A stretch of DNA of 7,449 bases from Paenibacillus sp. UBA6285 (GCA_002438345.1 DJUJ01000001.1:16343-23791), one strand, 5' to 3'; shown: positions 1-5,643, counted from the first letter of the stretch. The notes: generated by a model not told the origin, from the sequence alone. Numbers and translations: made by a program.

Positions 1-164
1 CCTTTGCTCATCGTATGCTTATGAATGGTTGTGATATATTCAGCTTGCAGAAGATGCTTAGACACTCCAACTTAAGTATGACACAGAAGTATCTGAGCAT
101 ATGGGGAACTGCCTTGAAGGAGCAGAATGACAAATATAATCCATTAAACAGTATTGAGGTGTAG
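1..164 (+). CDS. Tyrosine recombinase/integrase, C-terminal fragment (5' end outside window)
   Basis: This is the last 53 codons of a site-specific tyrosine recombinase, read in the frame beginning at base 3 and ending with TAG at 162-164. The fragment begins FAHRMLMNGCD and contains the catalytic-domain signature LRHSNLSMTQKYL. The histidine of RHS and the tyrosine nine residues later match the spacing of the penultimate catalytic His (LGHS in many relatives) and the nucleophilic Tyr that forms the 3'-phosphotyrosyl link with DNA. The first catalytic Arg and the HxxR motif would lie upstream of the window. The tail after the Tyr (WGTALKEQNDKYNPL) resembles integrases of Bacillus and Paenibacillus phages and plasmids. 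It most likely integrates the element or resolves multimers. Only the gene's start is missing, and only because the window begins inside it. The family call is firm; the substrate site is unknown. Confidence 0.9.
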   Translation, partial: FAHRMLMNGCDIFSLQKMLRHSNLSMTQKYLSIWGTALKEQNDKYNPLNSIEV

Positions 165-368
165 AAATAATTAATTTGGAAATGTACGTGTGATAAGTAG
201 AATTAAACGATGCAACAAGCTTATTACATTGCTAGACGTAGCTAGAAGGTGTTCTAAGCTTGATACCCGATTTGGTAAGGTGTTTGCTCGTGGGTAGTCT
301 AGAATGGCTATAATAGGCGCTTAAGCGAGAATGATGTGAGCAAGCTCTAATTGTAAGGAGTAGACGTA
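165..368. other. Intergenic region after the recombinase, with small palindromes
   Basis: No convincing gene is seen in these roughly 200 bases. There is a perfect 10-base palindrome CGCTTAAGCG at 318-327, a second short one (GAGC-AA-GCTC) at 338-347, and a TATAAT at 309-314 just upstream. AAGCTT occurs twice. No good -35 box lies 16-18 bases before the TATAAT; the nearest, TTGCTC at 284-289, gives a 19-base spacer. The region could hold the promoter and operator of the small gene at 369. It could also hold a recombinase attachment core, because phage att sites often lie next to int, but a core cannot be recognised without the other boundary. Confidence 0.35.
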
Positions 369-554
369 ATGATAAATGACACGGGTCAATCATATGTACA
401 TCACGATTTAGAGTGGCAACGTAAGACTTGTCAACATATCATAAGGCTGATTAAGGACGAGCAGGTATTGTTAAATGAGTCTTTGCATCCAAAAGTTGTT
501 GAAGATACGCTTCAAGTCATCGATATGCTATTAAAATCAATCAAAGAAGAGTAG
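369..554 (+). CDS. Small hypothetical protein (61 residues)
   Basis: I do not recognise this 61-residue protein. The start is well supported: AAGGAG at 355-360 sits eight bases before the ATG. The sequence is polar and mostly helix-forming. The middle reads QRKTCQHIIRLIKDEQ and the C-terminal half VEDTLQVIDMLLKSIKEE, with hydrophobic residues spaced as in two amphipathic helices. No cysteine pairs, signal peptide or membrane segment are visible. The size and placement beside a recombinase are typical of small accessory proteins of phages and integrative elements, for example excisionase-like or regulatory proteins, but no HTH or winged-helix pattern is clear enough to claim that. It appears to be transcribed alone, with no gene for 400 bases downstream. 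It is probably a real gene of unknown function. Confidence 0.6.
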   Translation: MINDTGQSYVHHDLEWQRKTCQHIIRLIKDEQVLLNESLHPKVVEDTLQVIDMLLKSIKEE

Positions 555-639
555 GGACAAAATACAATAAATAGTTAGGATTATAAGCACTAATTCCTAT
601 TCTAATATCACATTTATTAATTAAAGTCAATGGTTTATA

Positions 640-668
640 TTGACAAGTATCTGATAAAATGCTATAAT
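640..668 (+). promoter_or_regulatory. Perfect consensus sigma-A promoter P1 with extended -10
   Basis: TTGACA at 640-645 is separated by exactly 17 bases from TATAAT at 663-668, with TG at 660-661 forming an extended -10. Both hexamers are perfect. Transcription should start near 675. The first supported start codon downstream is almost 300 bases away, so this promoter either makes a small non-coding RNA or gives the regulator operon a long leader. GCTATC (669-674) can pair with GGTAGC (688-693), but this hairpin straddles the predicted start and is probably not a terminator of this transcript. Confidence 0.75.
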
Positions 669-832
669 GCTATCATAATCATTGAACGGTAGCTTTTAGT
701 AACATGTTGAGTAGTCTATAATAAACTTGGAAATAAAGAGAATGTGACTGAACTGTGAAGGATCGAGAAATATATTTAAAGTAAAAATTCAGTAGAATGA
801 TAATCCTAATAAATAGTTGATAAATACAATAT

Positions 833-861
833 TTGACAACCGAGTGGTTATATGGTATAAT
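833..861 (+). promoter_or_regulatory. Perfect consensus sigma-A promoter P2 driving the regulator/Ntn-hydrolase operon
   Basis: TTGACA at 833-838, a 17-base spacer and TATAAT at 856-861 form a second perfect promoter, with TG at 853-854 giving an extended -10. Transcription should begin near 868, about 105 bases before the likely GTG start of the Xre-type gene. The spacer holds the inverted repeat AACC-GAGT-GGTT (838-849). That overlaps the end of the -35 box and is well placed for a repressor, perhaps the product of the first gene of the operon. The promoter is clear from sequence; the operator role is inferred. Confidence 0.8.
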
Positions 862-876
862 ATAGATATAAGTCAA

Positions 877-905
877 AGAGGGGCACTCTGTCTGAGTGCT
901 TCTTT
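877..905 (+). terminator. Leader hairpin 1, terminator-like or attenuator
   Basis: GCACTC (883-888) and GAGTGC (894-899) pair perfectly around a five-base loop. The stem can extend outward to 877/905 through A-T, G-C and G-T pairs. A T-rich run (900-909) follows. The hairpin starts only about nine bases after the predicted P2 start. It could terminate transcripts prematurely to give a tiny RNA of about 40 bases, act as an attenuator, or protect the mRNA 5' end. Confidence 0.55.
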
Positions 906-914
906 ATTTAATTG

Positions 915-938
915 GAGGAGATTGAAACTAATCTCCTT
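915..938 (+). terminator. Leader hairpin 2, terminator-like or attenuator
   Basis: AGGAGATT (916-923) and AATCTCCT (930-937) form a perfect eight-pair stem with the loop GAAACT, followed by the T-rich TTATTTCT. The stem sits between leader hairpin 1 and the ribosome binding site of the Xre-type gene. A pair of hairpins like this suggests that expression of the operon depends on readthrough or antitermination. The termination efficiency cannot be judged by eye. Confidence 0.5.
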
Positions 939-959
939 ATTTCTGTTGCAATAAATTGA

Positions 960-965
960 AAGGAG
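960..965 (+). promoter_or_regulatory. Ribosome binding site that favours a GTG start at 973
   Basis: AAGGAG at 960-965 ends one base before the first in-frame ATG (967), too close for initiation there. It lies seven bases before the GTG at 973, which is ideal spacing. GTG 973 is therefore the more likely start of the Xre-type regulator. Confidence 0.65.
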
Positions 966-972
966 AATGAAA

Positions 973-1161
973 GTGTCTGAAAAAGAAGAGTTTAGACTTC
1001 TTCGACTGAAGAAGCGAATTACACTAACGGAATTAGCTGAGTACATCAAATGCTCAAGATGCCACGTTGGTAATTACGAAAATCATAGAGCGAATATGGA
1101 CTATAAGAAAGTAAAGAAGTACAAAAAATATATCTTAGAGAAAAGAGTTGAGGAAAAATGA
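973..1161 (+). CDS. Small Xre/Cro-type helix-turn-helix regulator
   Basis: This 62-residue protein is nearly all DNA-binding domain. The segment FRLLRLKKRITLTELAEYI at residues 7-25 supplies the first two helices. The following CSRCHVGNYEN (27-37) fits the recognition helix and the usual ending xxYEN of Xre-family domains. A basic tail rich in Lys and Arg follows. The start is taken as GTG because the ribosome binding site is too close to the upstream ATG at 967, which would add only two residues. It is the first gene after promoter P2 and two leader hairpins, and its stop overlaps the next start by ATGA, indicating translational coupling. It may autoregulate at the inverted repeat in the P2 spacer. 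The short length suits a Cro-like or antitoxin-like repressor. The HTH call is good; the target is inferred. Confidence 0.75.
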   Translation: MSEKEEFRLLRLKKRITLTELAEYIKCSRCHVGNYENHRANMDYKKVKKYKKYILEKRVEEK

Positions 1162-1775
1162 GTTTATGTATTGCTGTTAATCATCCAGAGAATTTCGTAA
1201 TAATATGCGGTGATGGGCGCATCACCAAAGCCAGCAAAATTGTAAGCGATTCACATCTGAAGCTTACCAAGCTTACCAATCACGTATCTATGTTTTGTTC
1301 TGGAGTACAGGATTATTGTGAGATGTTACGTTCATTGGTAGCAAAGCAAGTAAATGAATCAACACCTATTGAACAGATTGCAAGAATCGTAGAGAGAGAG
1401 TCATTAAAAGTTCATGTGCAATTTCTTATGAATTACCCTACCTACTACGATGTAGTACCAGATGGAGCATGTTTGGCCACAGTTTTAGCTTTTTATGATT
1501 TAGATAAGGGGAAATGTGGCATGATCGAATATTGCCATAGAAGTGGTTTTGATCCTCGCATTGTAGTCGGATCTGCGATGTCTGCAAGAGGGATTGGACA
1601 GGATAAGGCGTTAATCTACCTGCCAAAGCATTTCAATCCTCAGAATCCAATAGAGAGTGTTCTGGATACGTATAGGATCATAGGTGAGCAAGAACATAGT
1701 GTGGGTGGAGATATTAGCATACACGTAATATCTGAGGTAGGAACTAAGGAATTAGTACTGGAGGCTATGAAATGA
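1158..1775 (+). CDS. HslV/proteasome-beta-like Ntn hydrolase
   Basis: This 205-residue protein matches the N-terminal-nucleophile hydrolase fold of HslV and proteasome beta subunits. After Met removal it would begin with Ser (residue 2), a possible nucleophile in place of the usual Thr. CGDGRIT (17-23) matches the GDGQVT motif of HslV, with Asp19 in the place of catalytic Asp17. Lys35 in SHLKLTKL falls where HslV has Lys33. A C-terminal VVGSAMSARGIG (136-147) and GGDISIHVI (183-191) resemble the IGSG and AGDICIY segments of HslV. Length is slightly above HslV (about 175). No HslU or other ATPase is visible. The start overlaps the upstream stop by ATGA with GAGG four bases before it, and its own stop overlaps the tail-like gene. 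It may be a protease or a self-processing phage protein acting on a tail component; that role is inference. Activity with Ser is unproven. Confidence 0.75.
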   Translation: MSLCIAVNHPENFVIICGDGRITKASKIVSDSHLKLTKLTNHVSMFCSGVQDYCEMLRSLVAKQVNESTPIEQIARIVERESLKVHVQFLMNYPTYYDVVPDGACLATVLAFYDLDKGKCGMIEYCHRSGFDPRIVVGSAMSARGIGQDKALIYLPKHFNPQNPIESVLDTYRIIGEQEHSVGGDISIHVISEVGTKELVLEAMK

Positions 1776-2506
1776 ATGCCATATTGATTTTAAATGATAT
1801 AGCTAGTGATTCTAGCGGTACGACCTATGCGGCGTATAACGGTGGGAGTAAAGCTAAAGCATTAAGAGGAATTGATAATCTTCAATTTGGTAGAAATGTG
1901 AAAATGTCACCTGAAGCAACGATAAGTTGGACGCAAGTTACAAATCAACCTCAAATTCCAACTCTACCAAGCTATATAAGCGCTACCAAGATTACTCAAA
2001 CAACAATTGAGTCTCCTAGCATATTTGGTGGGACAATTGCTATAGGTAGTGGCAATAACGTTTTGAAAGCGGATTCCAATGGAGTTTACTTAGGTAATGC
2101 AACGTTTGCCAGTGCGCCTTTTAGTGTGAGTATGGATGGGAGACTGACCGCATTGGATGGGACGTTTAAGGGTACTATCGATGGTTCAATAATTACAGGC
2201 TCCACAATTAAAACGGCAGCAACGAGTGAAGGTAATCTTGAACTATCTGGTAATGGGTTTATAGCTAGAAATATGCTTGGAGAGAAGAATGGAGTAGTCA
2301 TTGATAATGGAAATTTTTCATCCCTTGATTTTTACTACAAAGACCAATTCAGAGGTGGGCTTGCACAGACAGCTGGGAATCTCGCACTAACTACAACAAT
2401 GGGACCAATCATCATTGAAGCAGCTCAAGCAAGTAACACAATTTTTAGAGGGAAAGTGGATTTCTCAGGAGCAACCGTAGTTGGTGTTGTTGCAACATTT
2501 GGATGA
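1772..2506 (+). CDS. Phage tail-fibre/tail-spike-like protein, probably shortened
   Basis: This 244-residue protein has the low-complexity, Gly/Ser/Thr/Ile-rich beta repeat style of phage tail-tip proteins. ILNDIASD near the N-terminus and ISWTQVTNQPQIPTLPSYI (51-69), followed by TKITQTTIESPSIFGGTI, are wording typical of C-terminal regions of large Gram-positive tail endopeptidase/fibre proteins. Short repeats such as LDGTFKGTIDGS follow. The C-terminus VDFSGATVVGV suggests a complete fibre end. Full-length relatives are usually much longer and lie in a tail module, but no other structural gene is visible here. This copy may therefore be an internally deleted fibre or a relocated cargo gene. 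The start overlaps the Ntn hydrolase stop by ATGA, with GGAGG (1760-1764) seven bases upstream, so the two proteins are probably made together. Receptor binding or surface adhesion is the likely activity. Confidence 0.65.
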   Translation: MNAILILNDIASDSSGTTYAAYNGGSKAKALRGIDNLQFGRNVKMSPEATISWTQVTNQPQIPTLPSYISATKITQTTIESPSIFGGTIAIGSGNNVLKADSNGVYLGNATFASAPFSVSMDGRLTALDGTFKGTIDGSIITGSTIKTAATSEGNLELSGNGFIARNMLGEKNGVVIDNGNFSSLDFYYKDQFRGGLAQTAGNLALTTTMGPIIIEAAQASNTIFRGKVDFSGATVVGVVATFG

Positions 2507-2534
2507 TTTATCAAATATATAAAGGAGAATATTA

Positions 2535-3002
2535 ATGAAAGCGAATACAAAGATGTGTAATAGATGTGATCAGCTCCTCCCGTTGGGGAATTTTTACAAT
2601 CAATCCAATACAAAGGATGGGAAGGGCAACTACTGCAAGAAGTGTAAAAGTGAATATCAAAAAGAACAAATAAAGATGTTGAAAGCTACAGATCCAGCAA
2701 TGTACTTATTAAATAAATCATGCTATGCGGCTTTTGAAAGAGGGAAGATCACATATAATCGTCCAGGTTATGAGAACGTTAGATGTAGCTACGACAATGC
2801 AATGAGCTTTTTGAAAGCTTTATGGGATGACGTTTTCTTCAGAAACGAGTGGATAGCTCAAACGGATGTGTATGTTGCAAATAATTATAATTATAAGTAT
2901 CGTCCGACATTGGATAGAATCGATCCTGAACTTGGTTATGAAAAGGATAACATTAGAATGTTACCACAACACATAAACGTCTCCAGAGATAAAGCTGTTT
3001 AA
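2535..3002 (+). CDS. Zinc-ribbon HNH-type endonuclease-like protein
   Basis: This 155-residue protein begins with a zinc ribbon: CNRC at residues 8-11 and CKKC at 34-37, with the FY...DGKGNYC layout usual for small phage HNH proteins. The C-terminal part has TLDRIDPELGYEKDNIRML (125-143), then QHIN. This is the common phage HNH pattern of a hydrophobic-D-R-I-D strand, GY and DN-I, with His146 and Asn148 as possible metal or catalytic residues. The first His of a classical HNH is replaced here by Asp127-Arg128, as in several phage relatives, so activity is probable but not certain. Such proteins nick or cut DNA and act in homing, packaging or recombination. AAAGGAG at 2521-2527, seven bases before the ATG, fixes the start. 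It follows the tail-like gene by 28 bases and ends the operon before a terminator. Confidence 0.7.
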   Translation: MKANTKMCNRCDQLLPLGNFYNQSNTKDGKGNYCKKCKSEYQKEQIKMLKATDPAMYLLNKSCYAAFERGKITYNRPGYENVRCSYDNAMSFLKALWDDVFFRNEWIAQTDVYVANNYNYKYRPTLDRIDPELGYEKDNIRMLPQHINVSRDKAV

Positions 3003-3058
3003 TAACTGATTCGCTTGTAAGTGGGTTTAGTATGAAATATTAGTAACTCCAACATGTT

Positions 3059-3084
3059 TCCGTGAAGTGAACGGAGCTTTTTTT
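3059..3084 (+). terminator. Rho-independent terminator after the HNH gene
   Basis: TCCGT (3059-3063) pairs with ACGGA (3071-3075) around a seven-base loop, extended by one T-G pair. A run of seven T (3078-3084) follows. The stem is short but the T-tract is good. It probably ends the four-gene operon started at P2 and separates it from the DUF5659-like gene. Confidence 0.6.
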
Positions 3085-3113
3085 GTTTGGGTATTTATGA
3101 AAGGAGGTAAGAC

Positions 3114-3314
3114 ATGTTTTCAGAAAATGAGTTTTTTTATTGCTATAGCATGAAGTTATTCAAGTTTCTACGCATGGATAGAGGATTTAACTTTATTTGT
3201 TCTGGGCTTCATGAAAAGTCGATGCAGAAATTTTGGCAGTTCAAACGAACTGAAGAATTGAATAAAGCATTGGTGGAGTTCAGTCAGCGCCATTATGGAG
3301 CTAATGAACAGTAA
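3114..3314 (+). CDS. Small DUF5659-like protein
   Basis: The 66-residue product has the pattern of the DUF5659 family of small phage and plasmid proteins. It has YCYSMKLFKFL (9-19), then a GFNFI segment, a stretch of basic and polar residues, and an aromatic FWQFKRTEELNKALVEF (40-56) in which a short strand leads into a final helix. I recall this family as small standalone proteins of unknown function in Bacillota mobile elements. The start is very well supported by AAAGGAGGT at 3100-3108, five bases before the ATG, one of the strongest ribosome binding sites in the window. It lies after the terminator of the preceding operon and 59 bases before the Rep-like gene, with which it may be co-transcribed. 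No promoter is obvious. The family assignment is by eye and moderately sure. Confidence 0.6.
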   Translation: MFSENEFFYCYSMKLFKFLRMDRGFNFICSGLHEKSMQKFWQFKRTEELNKALVEFSQRHYGANEQ

Positions 3315-3373
3315 TAGCTAGTGGTCTTAGTGTTAGATTAAATGGTGTTAAATTATAAGGAGAAGTGAGAATT

Positions 3374-4534
3374 ATGGGGAAAAAAGACAGTGAAGAATAT
3401 ACAGAAAAGAACGTACCTTGGGTCGCAATGCCCGTTCAGATGTTTGATTTTCAAAATCCAAGCCTGTTCATCTCGAAAGAGGATGATTACGCTTTTAATT
3501 TATATTTTAAGTTAGCGAAGTTGACACAAAATCCTTGGAATTATGGAAAGATTGTCACTTCGGTAGCGCTACTTAGTGATCAAATGCCGATAGTTGCAGA
3601 TAAGACAAAGAATAGAGCCGAGTACAAACGTTTGCTGACAGTGCTTTCAGATAGAGGATATATCAAGATTGCTCCTAGTGATTACAAGAATGATACACCT
3701 CTCACTATCGAAGTGCCAAATGCCGTAAACACGATTCAGAATGAAGAAAAAGACGATGAAGGAAAAAAGATTAAGTTCAATCGCTTTGTCCAAGTAGAGC
3801 AAAAAGACTATGAAGCCTGTCAAGGTAACGCTAGATACTTCAGGGCTTGGATTTACGCTGAACATCGGATGTTCAGAGGGAAAAAGAATGAAGGTGGGTG
3901 GATTTTTTATAATAAAGAATGGCAAAATGTGATGGACATTCAAAGTAAGACTACAATTGTTGAGCTATTTAAGGAAATGCAATCATTGAATATCATCGAT
4001 AAGATTCAAGGCAAGACCTACACAGACAAAAATGGTAATGTGAAAAATGAAGGTAGCAGATACATTCCTGTTAGTAAGGGTATTCGTGATGTTCGTCAGG
4101 AGCAATCTGAAGGCAAAAAGAAAGGCGAAAAATTAGCTGAATCTCAGAATCGGGTAGTTGATGCATTGGCTACAACTATGGACGTTACAGATGATCGTGT
4201 TCATAAAACCAACCTGATGAATCCTGATAAGAAGGTCAAGTTAACAGGTAAAGACATTGCAATTTACTTAGACACTGATTGTGAAGTTACGAAAGCCTAT
4301 GTTAAAAAGCGACTAGATGGATTGGAAAAAGCACATCCTGAAGCCTACAAGAGTCTTATGGCGGCAGGACATAAAGAATACGACAAGCTGAAGCAAGAGC
4401 GTGCAGGTAAGAAGTGGGTTGAAGAAAGAAACAATATCAAGGTATCAAAAGAAGAAATTGATTTTCAAAACACAGAAGTGGTGTATAAGAAGAAAAGTAA
4501 TGGTGGGGTAGATTTATCAAGTATTTTAGACTAG
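3374..4534 (+). CDS. Putative replication-initiator-like protein with two winged-helix segments
   Basis: I do not recognise a named family in this 386-residue protein. Residues 15-115 hold helices around LYFKLAKL, then YGKIVTSVALLSDQ, then a possible recognition helix and a GYIKI...TPLTIEV hairpin, reading like one winged helix. Residues 137-235 repeat that logic: ARYFRAWIYAEHRMF, WIFYNKEWQNV, TTIVELFKEMQSLNIID and a wing with YTDKNGNV. Two winged helices in tandem are the plan of many plasmid Rep proteins. The rest is Lys/Glu-rich, with a helical part (290-350) and an acidic end (VDLSSILD). The ATG at 3374 is 11 bases after AAGGAG (3357-3362); the GTG at 3365 is only two bases away and less likely. 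A three-unit palindromic array begins at the stop codon, which supports a replication role. Alternatives are a DnaD-like phage protein or a regulator. Confidence 0.45.
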   Translation: MGKKDSEEYTEKNVPWVAMPVQMFDFQNPSLFISKEDDYAFNLYFKLAKLTQNPWNYGKIVTSVALLSDQMPIVADKTKNRAEYKRLLTVLSDRGYIKIAPSDYKNDTPLTIEVPNAVNTIQNEEKDDEGKKIKFNRFVQVEQKDYEACQGNARYFRAWIYAEHRMFRGKKNEGGWIFYNKEWQNVMDIQSKTTIVELFKEMQSLNIIDKIQGKTYTDKNGNVKNEGSRYIPVSKGIRDVRQEQSEGKKKGEKLAESQNRVVDALATTMDVTDDRVHKTNLMNPDKKVKLTGKDIAIYLDTDCEVTKAYVKKRLDGLEKAHPEAYKSLMAAGHKEYDKLKQERAGKKWVEERNNIKVSKEEIDFQNTEVVYKKKSNGGVDLSSILD

Positions 4535-4656
4535 TTCATATTCAGGATGAAATCATCCCACTATTGAACTAGGTAGGTTCAGTTTTAGGATGAAATCATC
4601 CCATTATTGAACTTACCTAGTCCATTTTTGGGATGAAAACGGGCTCAGGAATGGAC
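4531..4656. repeat. Three-unit, 43-base-period palindromic array (candidate origin iterons or partition site)
   Basis: The core GGATGAAA occurs at 4545, 4588 and 4631, exactly 43 bases apart. Unit 1 (4531-4572) has perfect outer arms CTAGTTCA/TGAACTAG and inner arms GGATGA/TCATCC around AA. Unit 2 (4569-4620) has CTAGGTA/TACCTAG, GTTCA/TGAAC and the same inner arms, all centred on one point. Unit 3 (4620-4656) has lost the inner arm but keeps GTCCATT/AATGGAC. There the T-to-C change of one arm is matched by A-to-G in the other, so pairing is preserved. The outer and inner stems are separated by six mostly unpaired bases on each side. Unit 1 overlaps the stop codon of the Rep-like gene. There is no T-tract, so simple terminators are less likely than protein-binding iterons. 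Confidence 0.75.
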
Positions 4657-4843
4657 AGTATAAACAAAAGAACTATAAGAAAGAAAAAACCTACCAGAGA
4701 TTATTCGGGTAAGGGTGTTCTCGCTTACGCTCCCTGAAGGTCAAGACCTTAAAACCCTGTCGCTTCGCTCCTGTCGTGCCGTTGGCACTCTTGGAACAAT
4801 TACTAATGAATAGGCTACACATATTCCAATAAAATAATTAATG
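4657..4843. other. Non-coding convergent region with mini-hairpin block
   Basis: An A/purine-rich strip (4657-4695) follows the palindromes. A GC-richer block comes next. GTAAG (4709-4713) can pair with CTTAC (4724-4728), AAGGTC-AA-GACCTT lies at 4737-4750, and GTGCC-GTT-GGCAC lies at 4776-4788. Two degenerate copies of TCGCTT(a)CGCTCCTG occur at 4721-4736 and 4761-4773. On the minus strand they read GCGTAAGC and GCGAAGC; the latter is a known unusually stable DNA mini-hairpin. CCTGTCG is repeated at 4756-4762 and 4770-4776. No gene is seen, and none of the hairpins has a T-tract suited to ending either flanking gene. Confidence 0.5.
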
Positions 4844-5635
4844 TTACAGCTTTACGTTCTCTTCCTTTTTCAAGATACCTTTTGCCTGTTGATATTGAAA
4901 TGTTCCGAAAATAAAAGATGCTATTGTTTTAGATGCATTTACCACTAGAATAGCATGATGTGCATCTGGTTCGTATTTCCTTGAGTGCGAGTCACTGACT
5001 ACATTCCGTATAGTTCCTAATCCTTGAACGGTACTTGCTAATCCTGTTATAACTTGTTTTAACGGCTCAACTATTTCTTGTTTTGATGGATCAAGATTCA
5101 ATGCCTTTCTAGCATCGTTTGATAGTTTAACCAAATCATTTTTTGAGTTGGGATGCTCACCAGTAATTGTGAATATGATTTCTTTGAATACGCCCTCTAA
5201 TAGACTTCTTGCGTTAGTAATAGCACCTGCATAGTCATGTTCAAGAATCTTTATATCGCATTTCTTGAGTTCATCTCTAATGTGATTATACGTCAAATAA
5301 CTAGGCGGATTAAATTCAACAGGAAGAAATTGAACTGTAATTGATCTTTGTCTCACAATATCTATAAAGGGATTAAACGTTTCTTGAATAATTAAGAACA
5401 CTTCGTTCTGATTAGTATTTCCATCATAAATATATGTCAAAAATTCTTCCATTTCCAAGCATGTTTTGATTACTATAGGAACATCCATATTTTCTTCTTT
5501 ACATATTTTAAAAATGATCAATCTTGCTTTTTCATATTCTGTATCGTCTATGTTCTTCAGATAGTCCCATGTCTCAGCGCATTTTTTCAGATCATTTTTA
5601 ACTCGCTTTAAGATATCGACTGGAATTTCGATCAA
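4844..5635 (-). CDS. Abi_C-domain HEPN protein (abortive-infection type)
   Basis: The 263-residue protein ends in an abortive-infection C-terminal (Abi_C, HEPN-like) domain at about 125-245. This has DYAGAITNARSLLEGVFKEI (134-153), the KALNLDPS region, a VQGLGTIRN segment and then DSH. The R210-N-x5-H217 motif matches the RN...H signature of HEPN ribonucleases, and AHHAILVVNASKTIASFI follows as in relatives. Residues 1-120 are helical and not recognised; they may sense the trigger. Such proteins usually act as RNases that stop growth of phage-infected cells. The start is TTG (5633-5635), supported by GGAGGT eight bases upstream; no ATG is near. It follows the STM4504-like gene by 79 bases on the same strand, so the two are probably one defence operon. 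The domain call is strong; phage specificity is unknown. Confidence 0.82.
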   Translation of the reverse strand: MIEIPVDILKRVKNDLKKCAETWDYLKNIDDTEYEKARLIIFKICKEENMDVPIVIKTCLEMEEFLTYIYDGNTNQNEVFLIIQETFNPFIDIVRQRSITVQFLPVEFNPPSYLTYNHIRDELKKCDIKILEHDYAGAITNARSLLEGVFKEIIFTITGEHPNSKNDLVKLSNDARKALNLDPSKQEIVEPLKQVITGLASTVQGLGTIRNVVSDSHSRKYEPDAHHAILVVNASKTIASFIFGTFQYQQAKGILKKEENVKL

Positions 5636-5643
5636 TAGGAGAC

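Larger units (their letters stand above)
555..966 (+). other. About 400-base AT-rich control region with no gene
   Basis: This stretch between the 61-residue gene and the regulator operon holds no supported protein gene. An imperfect inverted repeat at 576-599 (TAGGA...TTCCTA, with one bulged base) lies just after the upstream gene. Two perfect consensus promoters follow (640-668 and 833-861), and then two terminator-like hairpins (877-905 and 915-938) before the ribosome binding site of the next gene. About 160 bases between the two promoters show nothing recognisable, so a transcript from the first promoter is either a small RNA or a long leader. Confidence 0.6.

Noticed and set aside
190..297. 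A 35-codon frame starting with GTG after the recombinase
   Set aside because: Only a weak GGA precedes it, it has rare start use and no recognisable features; more likely chance.
679..876. A 65-codon minus-strand frame with a hydrophobic start, toxin-like at first sight
   Set aside because: There is no ribosome binding site, its composition follows from AT-rich DNA, and it overlaps the P2 promoter.
2086..2301. A minus-strand frame within the tail-like gene
   Set aside because: It is the antisense of a repetitive coding sequence; no start signal or family match.
3647..3943. A 98-codon minus-strand frame inside the Rep-like gene
   Set aside because: It is antisense to a well-supported gene, has no ribosome binding site, and its hydrophobic stretches mirror Lys/Glu codons of the sense strand.
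4531..4656. A CRISPR array, because of three regular repeats
   Set aside because: Repeats run on without distinct spacers, the third is diverged, each unit is itself a palindrome, and no cas genes are visible.
4737..4788. Bidirectional terminators for the convergent Rep-like and Abi_C genes
   Set aside because: The stems lack a T-tract on either strand, so intrinsic termination is not supported, although it cannot be excluded.
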